DNA from: CALSMU01 sp963926405
GTDB taxonomy: Bacteria > Bacteroidota > Bacteroidia > Flavobacteriales_D > Parvicellaceae
Assembly: GCA_963926405.1 (NCBI GenBank)
Contig: CAWUXI010000095.1
Coordinates: forward strand, 1 to 36,539
DNA: 36,539 bases
Direction of reading: 5' to 3'
Shown here one piece after another: positions 33,080 through 36,539 of this stretch (within the stretch, counting starts at the first letter, position 1; each line of letters opens with the position of its first letter). The translations under genes and the position numbers were made by a program. Under the pieces are notes generated by a model. It made no database searches, had not been told where the DNA came from, and saw nothing but the letters and a program-made list of their open reading frames with translations.

Positions 33080-34069
33080 ATGAAAAAGACAATATACGTA
33101 ACAATCCTATCTGCAATTATTCTTGCTTCATGCGTTCCAGCAAGAAAATACCAGGATTTAGAAAGCAAACAAAAAGAATGCTCAGAAGAATTAGATAAAC
33201 TAAAATCAAGAAATGCTGATTTAGAAACCTTAGCGACTGAACAACATGAAAAGGTAGTAGACTTATCGGATAGAACTTCTCGTTTAAAAGGAGACACTGC
33301 TGTCCTTGGGAAATCGCTTCGAATGAAAGAAAGACAATACGATAAAATAGATGCTTTAAATCAGCGTATTCAGTCACAATTGGAATCTTTACAAAAAGGA
33401 AGTGCAATTGAAAATCAACGATTGATGACAGACCTAAATGCTACAAGACTTGAACTTCAGAAAAAAGAAGATGAACTTAGATTGTTAGAAACGGAATTAA
33501 ACCAAAAGAAATTAGACTTAGATAGGATTTCTTTGGATTTAGCTGCAAGAGAAAAAAGAGTAAATGAATTAGAAGATTTAATTGCACAAAAAGATGCAGC
33601 TGTAAAAGCTTTAAAAGATAAAGTAATGAATGCTTTAATGGGATTCAAAGACAAGGGATTAACTGTAGTTCAAAAGAACGGAAGAGTTTATGTGAGCATG
33701 GAAGCGAAACTACTGTTTCCGTCTGGAAGCACAACAGTAAACTCTGAAGGAAAGGAAGCTTTAGTTGAATTAGCGAAAGTATTACAAGAACAATCTGATT
33801 TAGATATATTGGTTGAAGGACACACTGACTCAGACAAAATGAAATCTTCATCTCACCCAGAAGATAATTGGGAATTAAGTGTCTTGAGAGCAACATCTGT
33901 TGTTAAAATAATGCTAAGCAGCAGCTCGATGGATCCAAAAACGATTACAGCAGCAGGAAGAAGTATGTATTTACCTATTGATGAAAACGACAAAGCAAAA
34001 AATAGAAGAATTGAAGTAATTCTTACTCCGAAATTGGATGAATTATTCGAGATGATTTCGAATGAGTAG
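33080..34069 (+). CDS. OmpA family lipoprotein with coiled-coil stalk
   Basis: A 329-residue lipoprotein: lipobox LASC with Cys at residue 18, a long heptad coiled coil (about 25-175; Leu/Glu/Lys/Gln-rich, runs such as RLELQKKEDELRLLETEL) and a C-terminal OmpA-like peptidoglycan-binding domain (about 200-325). That domain has LVEGHTDSDKM, NWELSVLRATSVVKIML and the final NRRIEVIL. The Asp and Arg of these motifs bind the meso-diaminopimelate of peptidoglycan. It would link the outer membrane to the wall over a long stalk. A single-gene unit between a terminator and a convergent gene. Confidence 0.93.
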   Translation: MKKTIYVTILSAIILASCVPARKYQDLESKQKECSEELDKLKSRNADLETLATEQHEKVVDLSDRTSRLKGDTAVLGKSLRMKERQYDKIDALNQRIQSQLESLQKGSAIENQRLMTDLNATRLELQKKEDELRLLETELNQKKLDLDRISLDLAAREKRVNELEDLIAQKDAAVKALKDKVMNALMGFKDKGLTVVQKNGRVYVSMEAKLLFPSGSTTVNSEGKEALVELAKVLQEQSDLDILVEGHTDSDKMKSSSHPEDNWELSVLRATSVVKIMLSSSSMDPKTITAAGRSMYLPIDENDKAKNRRIEVILTPKLDELFEMISNE

Positions 34070-34085
34070 GAACTTGCAAACTGTT

Positions 34086-34877
34086 TTAATCTAATGAGAG
34101 AACTGTCAAACCTTTTAACCCAGCTGCCATCTTCTTAAAGTAATAAGCTAGAGATGTTTGCTCAAGTGGAATATCTACTGGGATAGTTAAAGTTATAGGA
34201 ATATCAGCAACTATAGGCATAGCTTCTCCAAAAGTAACTGTGGCCGTAGTATGCAAAGGAATGCGAATAGGAACCATTAAATCCACAGGAATTTTCATTG
34301 ACAATCCGACCGGTAGTGTATCTATAATAAGTAAATCTATTGGCACCACACTATTAACTTTCAAAGCCTCATCAAAGCCAACGTACAAACTTTGTTTTAT
34401 GGGTATTTTACCTTGTATTGGCACCCAAGGTCCGCGTTTTCCAAAAATAGGAAGTCTTACTTTCTGGTTTAACGGAATAGTATCATCAACTAAAATATTA
34501 ACATAGTCGGTTACTGTAATTGTAGTGTCCAACTTAATATAATCCTTCACTCCTATTTTAAAAGGAATCAACATCTTCTCATTCACGGGGATTTCGGCAC
34601 GAAAAGGAATTTCACTTTCTACCATCATGTCGATACCAACTACGACTTCGCTTGTAATATTTATTATAGTTTTAACTGGAATAGCTTCATTAACTGTTAC
34701 TTCAGTAATAATATGCTGTTGCGCCATTTCTTCCATGGTATCACCAATTATTTGCAACCTACTTTTAGAAACATTAAGAGCTGTAATTAATACACCGATA
34801 ATTCCAAAATTTATAAGCAAGGTGATTACCACTGTTACGAAAATTCGTTTTTGAAATCGTGTCAAATTCTTAAACAT
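34086..34877 (-). CDS. membrane-anchored Ile-Pro repeat protein of unknown function
   Basis: A 263-residue protein from the ATG at 34877 (MFKNLTRFQKR); a TTG at 34883 is overlapped by a promoter-like TACATTTG at 34881-34888. A basic cytoplasmic start is followed by one membrane segment (about 14-34), a short helix, then a long beta region (about 60-245). There IP, VP or MP dipeptides recur every 6-20 residues, for example EIPFRAEIPVNEKMLIPF, GKIPIKQSLYV, KIPVDLMVPIRIPLHT and ADIPITLTIPVDIPLE. The repeats look like short beta strands with Pro at regular edges. No known domain is recognised. Single gene; function unknown. Confidence 0.7.
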   Translation of the reverse strand: MFKNLTRFQKRIFVTVVITLLINFGIIGVLITALNVSKSRLQIIGDTMEEMAQQHIITEVTVNEAIPVKTIINITSEVVVGIDMMVESEIPFRAEIPVNEKMLIPFKIGVKDYIKLDTTITVTDYVNILVDDTIPLNQKVRLPIFGKRGPWVPIQGKIPIKQSLYVGFDEALKVNSVVPIDLLIIDTLPVGLSMKIPVDLMVPIRIPLHTTATVTFGEAMPIVADIPITLTIPVDIPLEQTSLAYYFKKMAAGLKGLTVLSLD

Positions 34878-34880
34878 GCG

Positions 34881-34888
34881 CAAATGTA
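34881..34888 (-). promoter_or_regulatory. -7 element of the Ile-Pro repeat protein gene
   Basis: Minus-strand TACATTTG (TAnnTTTG) ends only 3 bases before the ATG at 34877, implying a leaderless transcript if it is used. Confidence 0.35.
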
Positions 34889-34962
34889 ATTAATTAGAAT
34901 CTAAATAATATATATTTAAAGAGCCGGGAAGACAGACTGTTTAAAACATTAAACAAATGGGG

Positions 34963-35808
34963 TTAATACATCTGGAAATTGTAGATGTTGCTATTAATGG
35001 TTACAGAAGCATCGTTATCACAAGTCCCATTGCCAAAATCTACTGTTCTTACATACAAATCTTCAGGCTGAATTTCAATGGCTCCTTGTTTTACCCATCT
35101 ACATAAAACTGCAACTCTCAAAGCAGAAGTAACTGTCATCGTATAAGACCTTCCCTCTCTGTTTATTCCTGATGCTGTTCCTGTAATATCATATTCATCA
35201 TCCAATATTCCCAATAACCCTTGAGTTGCTTCTCCAATTACCCAAGTTCTAATTCTGTTACTCTCATAGCTCGCAACATCTCCATTAGGATAAGTAATAA
35301 CAGCATCAGAAATTACAATTGTAAAATAAGTTTGATTATCAGAATTTAAGCCATTATTCGTAACCGTTTTAATTCCTTCTACTTTGTAATCATTTACGTA
35401 ATAATTCTCTGTTGTTATTGTAATTATAGTTCCTGCATCTCTATAATAGCCCGTTGTTGTTGCTATAACCTTACCCCTTCTTTCAATACCATAAGCGTCT
35501 GCACAGTTTACCGTACCGAAATCAATAGTTAAAGTTTTTGGAAATGTTGTATCCCCTAAAGGAGGTGTTAACGAAACCGTAGCGCATGCATTATAAATAC
35601 TTGACAAAGCCAAACCAGACTTCTCTAGCCCATTCTCCTTCATTGCATCTTCAGTAACTTTAAAGGCATCGTTAAAGACCATCTCCGCAATTGCATTATC
35701 CTGACTCGTAACAGTTGATTTGTTTAACTTTCTTTTCTTACAAGAAGTCGTTCCAAAAGCTGTGAAAAGTATAACTATAACAAAAAATGTATTTATGCTT
35801 CTTTTCAT
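34963..35808 (-). CDS. lipoprotein of unknown function
   Basis: A 281-residue lipoprotein with lipobox GTTSC (Cys at residue 23) followed by a basic KKRKLNK. The mature region has a helical start (about 40-70), then a beta-rich body with three Cys (YNACATVS, TVNCADAYG and later GNGTCDND) and repeated strand patterns (YRDAGTIITITTENYYVND). No catalytic motif and no sorting domain. Homologues of this kind are common as surface or periplasmic lipoproteins in Bacteroidota, but I cannot name a family. It is a single gene just downstream of the nadD unit on the same strand. Confidence 0.68.
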   Translation of the reverse strand: MKRSINTFFVIVILFTAFGTTSCKKRKLNKSTVTSQDNAIAEMVFNDAFKVTEDAMKENGLEKSGLALSSIYNACATVSLTPPLGDTTFPKTLTIDFGTVNCADAYGIERRGKVIATTTGYYRDAGTIITITTENYYVNDYKVEGIKTVTNNGLNSDNQTYFTIVISDAVITYPNGDVASYESNRIRTWVIGEATQGLLGILDDEYDITGTASGINREGRSYTMTVTSALRVAVLCRWVKQGAIEIQPEDLYVRTVDFGNGTCDNDASVTINSNIYNFQMY

Positions 35809-35856
35809 ATTAAATCTAATTTAATGACATAAAAATAAACAAAATAAGCAATCAAT

Positions 35857-36474
35857 TTACTTTTCGTAGAAGTGCATTTCTGTTAAATATTTGAAAACAG
35901 GCTGAGTAAGTAAATAACTCACGTCCTTTTTTTCCTTTATTGCGGCTCTTATAAAACTTGCAGATATATTCATAACAGGAACAGCATCACATATAATTAC
36001 ATTTTGATGATTACGCAACCCATTGTCTGTTTCTGCAATGACTTCATTTCCTTCTTTCTCCTGTTCCGTTAAAATCCTTGGATAAACATAAATCTGGTTA
36101 TTCTTGAGAATATCCTCATAATTTTTCCATTTATGAAATGTCCTTAAGTTATCCTCCCCCATTATTAAAGCAAAACTATTATCTGGATATTTTTCATTAA
36201 TATGCGCAAGAGTATTACTTGTATAAGACGGCTTAGGCAAGCTAAATTCGATATCAGAGGCTATTAATTTAGGATTGTCTTCAATCGCTACTCTTACCAA
36301 AGCTAATCGATGGTAATCTTGCAGTAAGGAAGATTTTTTCTTCAATGGGTTTTGAGGAGAAACGACTAGCCAAACCTCATCCAATTCAGTATAATTTACC
36401 AAGTGATTTGCAATAACTAAATGTCCAACGTGAATTGGATTAAACGTTCCGAAAAATAATCCAATCTTTCTCAT
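35857..36474 (-). CDS. nadD: nicotinate-nucleotide adenylyltransferase
   Basis: A 205-residue cytoplasmic enzyme that joins nicotinate mononucleotide and ATP to form deamido-NAD, an essential step in NAD synthesis. The nucleotidyltransferase motif GTFNPIHVGH is at 9-18, and the second signature ISASFIR, a variant of ISSTxxR, lies near the C-terminus. The region LVVSPQNPLKKK binds substrate. Full length. The gene starts 3 bases after the stop of the upstream gmk fragment, an arrangement common in Bacteroidota. Confidence 0.95.
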   Translation of the reverse strand: MRKIGLFFGTFNPIHVGHLVIANHLVNYTELDEVWLVVSPQNPLKKKSSLLQDYHRLALVRVAIEDNPKLIASDIEFSLPKPSYTSNTLAHINEKYPDNSFALIMGEDNLRTFHKWKNYEDILKNNQIYVYPRILTEQEKEGNEVIAETDNGLRNHQNVIICDAVPVMNISASFIRAAIKEKKDVSYLLTQPVFKYLTEMHFYEK

Positions 36475-36477
36475 CTC

Positions 36478-36539
36478 TTAAGATTTTAGAAATTCGGTCA
36501 CCACTTCTTCTGCCTCCACAAAAGCTTTATTTAATTCAT
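36478..36539 (-). CDS. gmk: guanylate kinase, C-terminal fragment (cut by window edge)
   Basis: The last 19 codons plus part of one more before the window end read ELNKAFVEAEEVVTEFLKS, then TAA at 36478-36480. This matches the final helix of guanylate kinases (the pattern NDxLxxAxxEAxxxVxxFL). nadD follows after 3 bases, a common gmk-nadD order in Bacteroidota, which supports the call. Too short for certainty. Confidence 0.6.
   Translation of the reverse strand, partial: ELNKAFVEAEEVVTEFLKS

Noticed and set aside
34240..34854. Two plus-strand frames opposite the Ile-Pro repeat protein
   Set aside because: The low-complexity repeats leave the opposite strand open; the minus-strand product has a membrane anchor and a promoter-like element, the plus-strand frames have neither.

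Overview
This is an AT-rich stretch of a Bacteroidota chromosome, most likely from the order Flavobacteriales. The indications are the protein families (DUF4924, TonB-like and OmpA-like envelope proteins, a SprA-sized outer-membrane protein, a degenerate type IX secretion C-terminal domain, a LytTR/YehU-type two-component pair) and repeated upstream TAnnTTTG motifs, which match the Bacteroidota -7 promoter element. No tRNA, rRNA, intact insertion sequence or CRISPR array is visible. The gene order looks like ordinary chromosome with one accessory-type functional cluster and a few decayed spots.

Layout. 1-5430: minus-strand envelope genes: a DUF4140/DUF4139 secreted protein, a TonB-like protein with an M50 membrane protease, and a tight operon of a small unknown, an OmpH/Skp-like protein and DUF4924. 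5656-10378: minus-strand signalling and housekeeping: SiaC-like protein, LytTR response regulator and its histidine kinase, MgtE, RsmA. 10406-16090: plus-strand sulfur cluster: DUF983 protein, Crp/Fnr regulator, SulP permease, a CstB-like persulfide dioxygenase-rhodanese fusion, a CGGC metal-binding-like small protein, a single-domain rhodanese, thioredoxin and a small membrane protein. 16101-21346: minus-strand secreted proteins of unknown role, AcpH, a broken ParA-like gene and metF. 21487-27435: plus-strand lepA, a cold-shock protein, a large PLP enzyme, LemA and an M48 protease. 27540-36539: a very large outer-membrane protein, an oligopeptide-type binding lipoprotein, an OmpA-family lipoprotein, an unusual Ile-Pro-repeat protein, a lipoprotein, nadD and the tail of gmk.

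The most interesting signal is regulatory. Three promoters in the sulfur cluster (upstream of the DUF983-crp pair, of sulP and of the persulfide dioxygenase fusion) each carry a GTAAC-N4-GTTAC palindrome (one with a single mismatch). In all three the palindrome centre lies exactly 29.5 bp before the first base of a TAnnTTTG element, the geometry of a class II CRP/FNR activator site near -41.5. The cluster encodes one Crp/Fnr regulator, which carries a compact cysteine motif (C77, C83, C84). The simplest reading is a self-regulated reactive-sulfur response: the regulator activates itself, an anion permease and a persulfide dioxygenase/rhodanese/thioredoxin set. The palindromes and spacing are directly visible; the inducing signal and the regulator-site pairing are inferences.
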